This document shows positions 39,501 to 52,700 of a stretch of 64,000 nt of DNA, piece after piece. How positions within the stretch are numbered: the first letter of the stretch is position 1; every line of letters starts with the position of its first letter. Both the position numbers and the translations under genes were made by a program. Source of the DNA: Nipponacmea schrenckii (lineage: Eukaryota; Mollusca; Gastropoda; Lottiidae); NCBI GenBank assembly GCA_030562195.1, contig CM060200.1:29799023-29863022 (forward strand). The letters are read 5' to 3'. The notes under the pieces were generated by a model. That model was not told the DNA's origin and ran no database searches. It saw only the letters and a list, made by a program, of their open reading frames with translations.

Positions 39501-40507
39501 CACTACCATACCATGATATCAATCACAATGTAAGTTTATTCAATCAGTTACATTAGTTATTACTGTCTAATTGATGGTTATTTCTAGAAAATGCAATAAT
39601 CATACAATGATGTAAAGAATGACATGTCAGTCATTTAAATCAACTCATAAGACGAAACATAATCATATCAGAGATCAAATTTGGTAAATTTTTATACTTA
39701 TATGTATTGATTACTAGAACATTTCTATTTGAAACATTAAGTATTAGAACATATTTTTCATTCCATTATAAATTAACATCAATATACAGAAAGGTCAAAT
39801 TCAGTAATTTTTGGTCAGTTATCAATATGGTATATCAAACTATAAAAGGCATGATTATAATTTAAAACATAATAAAATATAGTTATAAAAATAGATACAG
39901 TCATTCACATTGTATGAAGTTGTCAACTTTGAAATCTCTAATAACTGGAGTATCAAACCAAACTGTTAGTCTTCTGATTACATTATCATATCAAAAGATA
40001 ATAGATGGAAATAGAGGGGATACTTATCTAAGGGATGTAGGATGGAGTTAAGACAATTTCACGTGCAACAATTGAATGGAAGTAAATGAGTTTTGATCAT
40101 GAATCTTGAAACTAATTCAACAAATATTGGGTGTTAATTCTAAAATAACATAGATCACACCATGCTCATATCATGAATGATTTTTGACTTACAAAAATAA
40201 ACAGTCGTGGTAAAAGGGGCACAACTTCTGTTAAACCTTTAAAATCTACAATTAACATAATGATATAATGTATTCACAGTAGAAATTTCAATCACTGGCT
40301 TGAGGATACTAATGCCAAAACCATGTCATTGTCAAACTATACTTCTTAGCAAAAGTTAATTGAAACCTTTTTGACATCAACATTACATAAAATAGACATA
40401 GCTTTACCTGGTAAGATATTTTTAAATCTATTTTTAAGAATATTTTCAGAAATCAGTGCTGAAGAACATTCATCTTTTTCAATATTTGGTGATAATAACT
40501 GTAAAAC
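36522..40507 (-). other. Phosphatase D2 domain exons, probable pseudophosphatase
   Basis: Eight exons from [20 protein letters not shown] to the C-terminal [17 protein letters not shown] and stop. The fold markers are present: [20 protein letters not shown], a WPD loop (KSWPDYQ), and a P-loop with its cysteine in HCMNGASKSG. The phosphate-binding arginine of HCX5R is lysine, and the KNRY recognition loop is reduced to NRF. D2 domains of receptor phosphatases are usually regulatory, and this one looks unable to catalyse. Confidence 0.88.
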
Positions 40508-43500
40508 CTGAAATAATAAATAAACAAGGAATGAAAAAAATCAAACTTACTTAATTGTATTAAATTAACTGAGATTATCTAACTGACCTTTTCCATAAAT
40601 ATTATCAACAGAATTGTATTGAAGTCTTTTCTATTTCAAAGACTGGATATAATATTTCAAAGACCGGATATCATTTAACACAGAACAGATATCATTTTAC
40701 AAAGAGTAATGCATTCAACTTAATCACCTCATACTGTCTTTCTAGTTCTGTTTTTTCACCATCTTCATGAGCTGTACACATCTCTTGATAAACATTTCTA
40801 AATACAGATCTTAAAATAGTTGTATTACCAGATTTAATAGCTTCTAGAACAGCATCATACACAAAAACATATTGTTCCTATAATACAAATATGAACATAC
40901 AAATACAAGATCTACACAAATCATACAAATATGTTCATATTTTGATCCATAAATACAAAGACAACACACAAATACATTTCTACATACATTATACAAATAG
41001 TATTAAACTTACCCATGTTTGTATCATATTCACTCTATTTGTTCGCATTATTTGTGCTATACCCAAAACATCTACAACATTTTCATGTTGAGCTTGATCT
41101 AATAGATAATCTAAAGCTATGTATGTTCCTGTTCTACCAATACCAGCACTGAATTATTAATACAAATTGCTATATTTAAGTAGAAAACAAATTTCAACCA
41201 AGCATTAAAAAGATACAGAAGTACACATGAATATCTATTTAAAAAAAAATATCTAGGAAAATAGCCTAACTTGTAGAATATGTTCTACGGTAATGAAGTT
41301 CTACTTGAAAGCAAATTTCAGCATGTTTCCGAATTGAAATATGCCATTCCTATCCCCAAGATTTCCAATGTGCTTCTAACATAAATGAATAAAAAGGCAT
41401 AGAAGTTGCCTTAAGCTAGTGTTTGAAATTAGTATCCTTACCTACAATGGCAGAGTATAGGAGCTGTACTATCTGTATTGTATAATAATACTTTACGTCT
41501 GAAAGCTAATAATGTTGTAGGGTAGGTTGGGGCACCATGATCTGACCATGTAGTAAAATGGAACTGTTTTACTATTTTACTAATTTCTTCCTGAAATGTT
41601 ACAAAAAAATAATTAAATTTAAATCATTTCAGATGCTCACATCTCTTAGACTATACATAGACAGTATCCAGAATCTATTGGAATAAAATATTTACAATAA
41701 TAAAATTCTCATGTTGAAATGAAGGATTTAGTATATCAATAATCGCAGCTGAACCATTTACAAGCCTTAACAAAATGACAGGTAAACAAATAAAATACAA
41801 ACACAGTCATGAAAAACTATAAATTAATCTGGTAACAGAAGCACCTACCCTTGCAATTTCAAAAGTTCTAATGGTATAATCTGTGTATTTTCTGGTATGC
41901 ACTAGTTTTACTGTAACTTCACCATATTTAATAGAACCTTCTTCTGGCCAGTATTGTTCACATTTTCTCTAGTAACAAGACACAATACAACATGAGGTAC
42001 AGATATGTCAAATGTGACTATATCAAGTTTCAAACTTCATTTCTAAAACCATTGCTGTGTAACTCATGTCACATAAAGTCCTTACTTTCATTTATATACA
42101 CGTAATAGACTGAGACAGTTTGTTACTTTGTAACTTGGAGATCATAGGTTCTTACTCACCTTACATGCCTCCACTAAATTTGTCAACATAACTATTTTAG
42201 ATATCTTTAACTGCCACACCATTCTCCAAAAATCTCTGATCATAGTTTTATTGGGTCCTTAAATATATTAATTGGGTACTATGATGACAAACATTTTGTT
42301 ACCAAGATTCCAAAATACAAGAGTGTAAACTATTGTAAGTTGTTTAAACTTTCATTCTTATTAGTTTTTGTCACCTATTTGACAGCCTTAAACAGGACTT
42401 TTGGTTACTTCTTCATCTCAAATGACTTTTTTGCTTGAATGAGATTGTCTTCAGTGAAGCTAGGAATACCCTAGCCTGACAATCTGGCTCATATTTGGAT
42501 GCACTGTGTCTGGGGCCAGATATACAATGTCAAATTTCATTGGATTTTTTAGACACATTTTTTTTTTAGATATTTCACTGTGACAAAAGCCCAATTTGGC
42601 AACACTTTTGATATCAATACAAAGTTGAACCATTGATATTCCTGTATTTCTAGGAATGTCACAGATTATTTGACAACTTCTTGATTGACTTAATTATAGT
42701 CCAGCTTTCTATAAATACCAAAAGATCTACAAAACTGAGCTTTGGTCATTCCCAAAAACTAGAGACAAAAAAAATCAGCATTATATGTCTTGCCCTAGAC
42801 CCAGTTACAAAATTCTATCTGAAAATAACAAGAGGAACTTGGTTAGGAATACTCATGACATGATGGACTTTGAATACCTTGTGATGCGATGAATGCTTTT
42901 TTTCTTGTATAGCCCTGAAAATATATATCAATTCATATATTACCTTGAAGAATAGAAACAATATATATTACCAATTAAGACTTGCTTGGTGTACATGTAT
43001 GTATTATTGGTAAAAATATGGTATTATACTAAAATAACAAGTAAAAATAAAATATGATATTACTTACATCCATATAATTAGCATTAACATAGTCAGTATT
43101 GGGTTCTCCTTGTAGAGGATCTAAAATAACTCGAGAATGATCATCTGTAATATAATTATATATAATAAATAACAATCTGTATCGGGTTCTCCTTGTAGAG
43201 GATCTAAAATAACTCGAGAATGATCATCTGTAATATAATTATATATAATAAATAACAATCTGTATCGGGTTCTCCTTGTAGAGGATCTAAAATAACTCGA
43301 GAATGATCATCTGTAATATAATTATATATAATAAATAACAATCTGTTTTAGATTCTCCTTGTAAAGAATCTAATATAACTCGAGAATGATCATCTGTAAT
43401 ATAATTATATATAATAAATAACAATCTGTTTTAGATTCTCCTTGTAGAGGATCTAATATAACTTGAGAATGTTCATCTGTAATATAATTATATATAATAA

Positions 43501-46500
43501 ATAACAATCTGTATTGGGTTCTTCTTGTAAAGAATCTAATATAGCTCGAGAATGATCATCTGTAATATAATTATTATATAATAAATAACATTCTGTTTTG
43601 GGTTCTCCTTGTAAAGAATCTAATATAGCTCGAGAATGATCATCTGTAATATAATAAATGAATAATAACAATCTACATGCGATAATATGAGGTATTTGCA
43701 GTTATGTTTGCGGAAAGTGAAAGAAACAATTATAATTATATTTTGTGAGTTTTCTGTTATTATAAAATGGTAAATACTCACATGCCACAATATTACCATA
43801 TCTATTTTTAGCTCTATTATCTACTTTGCGACCAACTTCACAACAAGCTAATAACCCAACTGGTAGTTCCTGCAAAGGAAGGCGTATTTCAAGACAAATA
43901 ATATTAATCAATTTCTCATATTCAAAAGAAATCTTTGACTTTACTCTTTGGAATGCAAACTTTATTTTTTATGCATAAAGTTATTTTCAAAGTGCCAAAA
44001 ACTAATACTCTACAATTTTGGGATTCAAACCTCAAATCAACTACCATTAAGACACTAACCTCAAATTCCTTCTTGAAGCCTAAACAATTGTGTTCTTTAT
44101 TTTTCTTTATATAATCATAAAGTTGAGAAATTTCAACAGGACTTGTTTGTCTTTTACCAGTAACATTCACATAAATAGGTTCGCTTATAATTTCTTCATT
44201 TCTTTGGTTATCCATATGTTCCATTAATACAGTTTGTTCTAAAAAAAAAGAATAAATTGTGGAAATAAACCAAGCTAAAGCAGGACAAATAATTATGGAA
44301 ACATTTTTTATCACTAAGATATTTTAGTGGATTAAATACAGTAATATATGCTCACTAGCAGCTTGAATTGAATATTATATGGACTGCTGCCTTATTAATT
44401 CCAATGCTCAAGTTTCATCAAAATCCATTGAAAATTGTAGCTTCTATTGCACCCACAATAAATTTTAAGTCAAGGGAATTTACTCAAGATAGCTCACCAG
44501 GCAAAATAATATATGCCTAGAGCCGCATTGATTTTAAATAAAAATTTGACAGTACAGAAATAATCATCAGAATAAAATATTCAACATTCAGTCATCCACA
44601 TCTTTTCTGGGGTGATAAATGTACAATATTATTAAATTTCATCAAAGTATGTCAAGAATTGTACCTTCTAACAAGGCAATAACACATTAAATATTTTTCA
44701 ATATTATTGATTTTTAATAAGAAACATTCTTAATTGATAATAAATAATTTTAGCAAGTATCATCAAAATCTGTCTTGCACATTGTAGAGTACTGTAAGGA
44801 TACAAATTATTGCGAGATAGAAATTTTTGGTTAAATGCGACCTATCCGCGATCGCATTAATTTGTATCCGCATTTTAAATACAAGGGTAATAACTTTGCT
44901 TATTTTCAATAGGGTTCATCCTTGGGTTATTACACACTCTCACACCAAGTTTATTCAAAATATGTCAAGAATTACACAGTATATAAGAGCATTTCAAGAA
45001 CAAGGGCAATAACTCTTGTGTGAATGAGTGAATAATTTTATGATTTTTAATAGGATTCAAACTTGAGTGATAACGAAAACTCAGTGTTTACGAGAAATTG
45101 TGGATCAACATAGGTTATGGCAATATGAGGTCCACAATTCATGTAGGCATATCAAATGAATCAATATACATGTATCAAATTGAATAGATTTTGATATGTA
45201 CCCTTAATCTATCACAAAGGTTAGCTGACAAGGCAAGATAATATACTCTCACTGGAAGATTTGATTGAATCAAAATATATGGCATAATACCAAAGAAAAT
45301 ATAGTCACACAGTTTTTTAAGTATTCAATAAGAATTCAAAATCTGTCATCATCGGTGACAAGAAAATGCATTGCATGTGGGCTTATATAAAGAATTTATA
45401 TAATGACATCTCAGAAATATTTCAATCAGTGATTGCCAAGAAACTTTCTTAAAAATAGGTTAGGCGGATAAATTTGATTAAAATCAGTGTTGTACTTGAA
45501 CATAAGTACTGTATAGTACAGTTGACCCAGCTTAAATCTGTTGCTCTTATAAGCTACTTTTACAATCTTCAAAGTTTTGTGAGGCTAAAAAACTGTATAT
45601 TGCTTATTTGAAAATAATAATGCCAAAATATCCACAGTTTATATGTACTGATCACAATGAGCAGATCAGACTTTATCACACAATACTACTGTTTACGAGT
45701 TCAGAACAATATGACACAGTAGCAGCAGAGTAGCACAGGTTCACAACTATGCAAATTGGGTAAAATGTAAATAATGTATTCATGTACCATTTTCAATCTT
45801 TCCTATCCATGTGGAATAAAAAAATTATTGTTTATTATCTAGATCTAGGTCTATTTGGAATCCAAGGTATGTACAGGTAAATTGTGTGTATGCAAATGTT
45901 CTCATTATTTCAATAGGATCCCTACAACTGATATTTGTATATTTTTAATATAGACAGCAGAAATTTCAATTATTGTTTAATGAAAAGAACACATTTAATA
46001 TCTTTTTAATTCTAAAATATACACAATAATAATACATTCATTCAAGTTTCTATATAGATGATTCTTCCTTCCTTTCATCCCAATCTTTCTTCTGGTCTAA
46101 TATCTACAAAAAGAAAACAAAACAAGAGTTAATCATTTATAAAATATACCATCAATACCATACTGCTTGTATTGGAGTTCCACTGTGTTTACAATTATCA
46201 ATTTGGCATTTTTGGAGGGATAATTGAGCTACATGTATATATACCAAATTTGTAATTGAATCAATCAATTGGACTAAAATAGAAATTGTTTAGCCTAACA
46301 GTTTTTCCTTAACTATTTAAATGAAATAGTTTAAAATCAATCAAATTATAAGTTGAATATATTTTTTGTAACAAATCTATAAAGTTGCCTAAAGGACATG
46401 AAGATATGTATATTTAGAAACATGGGTGGTTTCACTAATTCAATACGTCATACTAAACCAATTATTTTCTTAATGCAGATTCTAAACCAAGTAACAGAAT

Positions 46501-49500
46501 TAAATTTAAATTTAAAATTAAATTTCAAACAATCTAAATTGGTTATCAAGTTCCAAATATTCGTAAGCATCAATTACAAAATTTTGAAGTTTTTGATATT
46601 TCTATGGTTTATAGAATTTAGGAATCTATGTGTAAGTGTGTTAAAGGCGCACATATTCCAAAACCTAAGCATGTTTATATTTACTACCGGAGTATGAAAC
46701 ATTTTGATGTAGATTTATTTAATAATGATCTTGCAACAGCCCCTTTTGATAGAATTTATACTAAATCTGACCCCAATATTGCGTTAGAATCTTGGTATAA
46801 TATTATCCAGCCAATAATTGATACCCATGCACCATTAAAGTTAAAACGTGTCAAAAATGAAATAAAGTCACCCTGGTTAGACTCTGAAATTTTAAAATTA
46901 ATGCGCATAAGAGACGGTTTGAAAAAGAAAGGCAAAGATGATGAATATCGGAAGTGTAGAAATTTGGTCATTAAAATGATCGATAAAGCCAAAAAGCAGT
47001 TTAACATAAAACTTGCTTCAGATCAGAAAAACTCAAAACATATCTGGAAAGTTATCAACTCCTTAACCAATAAGGCTAATAATTCAACTAATCTGATTCC
47101 TTTAGAACCCGAGGTAGTCAATGATCATTTTTCAAATATTGCATCCAAATTGATTAATCAAAAGCATGTTCATAGAAATATTGATAAAAGTTATTTCGTA
47201 AATAAAATAGAAGAATTTGTCACTTCTAAGTTAAATTCTAATGAAGAATGTTCGATTCCCTACATTAACAAATATGAAGTTTTTAAACAGTTGTCTTCGT
47301 TAAATGCAACCAAAAGTGCTGGTTTAGATAAATTAAATCCCCTATTTCTCAAATATGGTGCTTTTACGTTAAGTGGTCCTTTGACACATATATATAATCT
47401 ATGCATTGATGCAAATATATTTCCTGATAAATTCAAAGAAGCAAAAGTTTTACCACTGTATAAATATGGCGCTAAATCTGATCCTAATAATTATAGACCA
47501 ATTTCTGTATTATCTAGTGTATCTAAACCACTTGAAAGACATTATTCAAAACATATAAATAATTTCTTAAATAATAATAAGTTATTGTATTCGCACCAAT
47601 CTGGTTTTAGGTCTAATAGTTCTTGTCAAACAGCTCTGACTAACATAATTGAAAACGTTTATGATGCAGTAAATAATAATCTTATGGTTGGTTCTATTTT
47701 CTTTGATTTTACAAAAGCATTTGATTTGATTTCCCATGAGATAATTATTGAAAAACTAAAACTATACAAATTTTCGAATGCATTAATAACCTTCATAAAT
47801 TGTTACTTGTCGAATCGTACTCAGCGTTGTTACGTCAATGGAACTCTTTCGTCTTGTCGAAGTATAAAGTATGGAGTACCACAAGGATCAATTTTAGGTC
47901 CCTTGTTGTTTAATCTTTATATTAATGATTTGCCATTGCATATTAACTCTAACTGTGATCTTTTTGCGGATGATACTACGATTTATACTTCTGGTAAATC
48001 GGTTACTGACATACAATTAAAATTGCAAGAAGATACTGATGCAATCTTAAACTGATGTTCCTTTAATGTCATGATTTTAAATGAAAATAAGACCAAATGT
48101 ATGTTAATTACAACTTCTTCAAAAAAGAAAATATTCATCAGATTTATCAATTGAACTTAATAATCAATTTATTGAACAAGTTGAAAACTTTAAATTACTA
48201 GGTGTTACTGTGAATCAAAATCTCTCATGGACTCCGCACGTAAAGTTCGTTGCTAAAATTTTAAATACTAAGTTATTTCAACTGCGACAGTTAAGAAAGA
48301 TCATGCCTGAAAAATATAGATCTATTTTTTATAAATGTCACTTTCAACCATATTTGGATTATTGTTCAACTATTTGGGATTCGCACGACATTGCATCGGC
48401 CGATATTTTACACAGGCAACAAAAAATTGCTTTTAGATTAATTCTTGGTTCTAAGTATAATACTGATTTGTCACTGAATCTTAAAAGGCTTAATATTTTT
48501 GACATTAAAACCAGGCATAATTTTAATTCGTATAAATTTATGTATAAAATTCTGAACAACTTGTCTCCTTCCTACCTTTCAAGCCTCTTTAGCTATAAAC
48601 AGACGCCTTATTCTAGCATAAATTCAAAACTTGTGGTGCAAAAACCACGAATCAATTTGATTAAACAAAGTATTAAATACAAAGGATCAATTTTATGGAA
48701 TGGTCTAGACGAAAATATTAAATCAGCATCAGATTTTAAGACTTTTCGAAGGATGATTCTTGGTAATCTTTCATTAACATAAGCATACTTCCTGTTACAC
48801 GGGTATTCTTTTCACCAACTATAGGCTTACTTGCTGATGGCTATCTTAACAATTGTGTTTCTCCATGATTTAATGATTTAAGTAATTTATTAATTTTATT
48901 TTTCCCTTTCCCACAGGTATATCACCACCAACAATTCTATTTTGGCCTAACTTGAACCATTTTGAAAATCTAAATTACTACTGTCGGGGGATGAGTAAAC
49001 ATCCTTAAAGCTGGTCTTGAGCATGGACAAATCCTACCTCCCCCTCCATAGAAAATAAGAACATAAAATGGAGTAGGGTTGGGTAGCCCGCTCGCAGCAC
49101 ATGCACTGACGCTTTGGCAATTCTTTTTTCTTTTCTTTTTTTTTTTTTTTCTTTTTTTTTTTTTTATATGTATGTTTTGATGTCTGATCGTCTCATGCAG
49201 ATGTACTTGTCTATTCCTTGGTTTTTGTGGTCATGTACTTGATCGCAGAATGATGAATCTGTCCATTTTATACACATGTACTTGTGTATTTTAAAACTAA
49301 TTGTACATTGAAATGATATATGGTTTTGCTGTCATGTACTTGATTGCCGGAAGATAAATCTGTCCATTATTTACACATGTAATTGTGTATTTGAAAATAA
49401 ATTGTACGTTGAAATAATACGTGATTTTTTGCGGTCGTGTGCATGGCCGCGGGAACTATATATTACATCCATTTTATAAGCAAATTGTAGGTTGAAAATC

Positions 49501-49695
49501 TGTAAATTCATGCACATGTACTTGTGTATTTTTAAACAAATTGTACGTTGAGTATTGTATATTTATTTGTGGTCATGTACTTGATCGCCGGAACATATCT
49601 CTGTCCATTTGATACACATGTACTTGTGTACTTTTAGTATTTCAGATGAATTGTATATTGAGATATTATGTATTTTCGATTTTATTTTCTTTTTT

Positions 49696-49726
<31 letters not shown>

Positions 49727-52700
49727 CCAATGTATTGCCCCATGGGCTGAATGTGAGACAGGACCATGATGTCCTTGTGTATTGGGCCTAATTCTGACCC
49801 ATGTAAAATAAAGAGTTTATTATTATTATTATTATAAGGTTAGGTGTAGAGTTAGGATTAATGTTAAAGTATGGAGAGGAATAGAAAAATCATTCCGATA
49901 TCAATTCCTAAATTTTACAGACCACAGAAGTTTAAAATTGAAATATATTCCAATGAAATATTTGAAATGTAACCATTCTAGATTGTACCAAAATTCACCA
50001 AATAACAATATCAAATTGTCACATCAGAAGTAAAATGTTATGACATTTAGCTGTTAAATTTTAATCAGAAATCATTTTTGACCAATGTAATCAATAATTT
50101 AAGCAAATAGAATAGATTGACCACAGAATCAATATTTCGGGTAAAAAAAAACGTAAATTTATGAAATTTGAAAGATATCAAAGTGAATTGAACAGAAAAT
50201 TTGACCAAAATCAAAAATATTCTTTAGTTATTTCTAACTATTACAAGTTCATAACTTGTAGAACACCAGCTTCATGACAAAAAAAAACAAACATGGATAA
50301 ATATAAAGAAAATATATTAAATAATAAATTCATTTGAAAGAGAAAAGCTTGTCTCGTTCTGTTGACAATTGTTTCTGATATTTAGTAAAACATCAAAACT
50401 TGATGTGAAGTCACTGAACAGTAGTGGGAAGCAGTAATGGTATTGATGGTATCTATAATTTATATAAGACATACTTATTTAAAAAAACATAAAGCAGTAT
50501 AAAATTGACAATGTCAAAATAAATTCCTGTAATTCATGCATTGTTCAAGCATAATATAATACTCAATCTCTGACTATAATTTTTATTTAAAGTTGTATAG
50601 AACACACATAATTCCAGTCGACCCAGCTGTAAATAGGAACAGACAAATCCGAAAGAACATTGCTAGTAGACTAGTAGAGTTTTGATTTGACCTGGAAAAA
50701 ACTGGAAGAAAGCGTTTCTCCTCGGATTTAAAACAAAGGTGGTCTGAAGTATCACTACATAAAAATCCCCCAAAATCCTCTGACTGGAATAAATTTTATG
50801 AGGGATCAAAGGTTAAGGCCACTATGTGGACATACATCGATAATCGAATCGCCTTATATGACATTTTAGCCTATCATAATGTATTACAAGTAGATAGGAA
50901 GTAACCCCCAAACTATCCAAAAATGATGACACTTCCGGTTTATGACGTCACTGTGATGTCATAATGACATAACAATTGAAATTTGACGAGTTTATTTGTA
51001 AAAATTAACAGGAATTCAATAAATTTCATTTCCATCATTTTTTTTATTCAGGTTTCTTCCTGAACAGGCGTGTTTGCACATACAGTATTTTGACAGGGGC
51101 CACAGGCTCCGGTACTAGTCCATATTTCTGACACGGGCATTTTTAAGATGAACATGAGGTTTTAGTAAACCGTTTTACAATTACAATGTAGGTAATATAG
51201 AAGGTTTGGCAATGGACCAGCTGGTAGAAAGAATCTTTAACCTTTAATCTAAGTTATCCTTTAAAATATAGTACATTCTTTCTCATTTACTTAACATTTG
51301 AATTGTTCAACTACAAACACTGCTAATTCATATCATTATAATAACTTACTTCTAATTAAATAAATCAATTCAATCTTCTTTTTTTAGTATTGATGTCAAT
51401 GTATGCACTAATTCTGAGATTTTTAAAACTTTTATTCCTACTACATTAGCCCATTTACCCTCTCTACTCTGAACATTGTCTATGCAACACTATATGAATC
51501 TTTAACTTGACGTCAGAGTTTAGCATAATAACTTATAGACACAGAATCTGTCCCAGTTTCTTTATCTTTTATCCACATAAAAACTGAGAATAATTTAGAA
51601 AAGTATCTGGCAATAGTCTAGATTTGATCCCCATGAAGGTAAAAAATATAGAATGTTATTTGCTTTTTTGATGACCTAATTTGCGACCATAGGACTCCAT
51701 GACCACACCTACTCAGAGCCGCCCCACACCTACCACATGCTTGCCTTCAGCTGTCATGCAGGCCGCCGTGCCCTATCCAGTTTATTCAAAAATAACATCA
51801 TCAATCTTATAGCCATTCCTACTGAGGGAGAATTCCTAATATATCAGACTGAAATACGTCCAGTTAAAGCCAAAGTTTAGTTTAAGACAACTCCCCTTAT
51901 CCTAAAGAATTGTATTCATAAACAAAGCCCCTGTTGAACTTGGAAATACCCTCATACTTGGAAGTTGATTTCATGTTAAGTGACTAAAATATTGTCCACA
52001 TGAAATCAACCTTTATAAATCTGAAGAGCTTTAAACATTCATTCTTTACATTTTATATGATACACAGCTCATCATATTATAGCCACAGTGGAGGAAAGAC
52101 TTGAATTGAGAAGAGAAAATTTGGCTAGACTTCCCTTATAAGCTAAAGAAGTCATCTTTTCTCTTCAAACAAATAGGATTAAGTTTGACTTGTATAAAAA
52201 CACATTCACACATTTACTGAAAAGTTCAACAGGCAGCATTAATTAACCAAATAGATTTCTCAGATTCAAGTGTTCCGTTCCCTAGGAAGTTTTACCAGGA
52301 GCCCTGTTACCCTCAGAGAGATTTCACTTTTTATCCTTCTTGTGGTTAGGATCTTATATTGTAACCATGGGAAGATCCGATTAAGAATGGGAAGAAGACT
52401 TGTAATTAACAAAATGTAACAACCATTGATTACTTTTGTTCCAGATGTTCTATTGACTTGTTAACATATGTTCTTTAATCTAAGTCAAGGTTTGACCCCA
52501 ATTTTTTGTTGTGTCTATATTCAAAATTGTTGTATTATCATTCCATCAGCTTTCCTCTCAAATATCATTTAACCAGCTCCTTCTGCTTTATTTTTATATA
52601 TCATAACATTATCATTCCTTCAACTTTATTATCAAATATTACATTATCATTCATTCAATTTTATTTCTTTCATATATTATAACATCATTCCAAAAAATCC

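Noticed and set aside
43453..43671. 72-codon minus-strand frame with [12 protein letters not shown] twice
   Set aside because: It is a read-through of the 83 bp repeat array and its intronic part, not a separate gene.
43145..43671. Regular direct repeats resembling a CRISPR array
   Set aside because: This is eukaryotic intron/exon sequence; whole 83 bp units repeat and there are no unique spacers.
46398..46697. 99-codon frame just before the LINE
   Set aside because: It overlaps the truncated LINE start in another frame and is K/I/N/F-rich as expected from AT-rich DNA.
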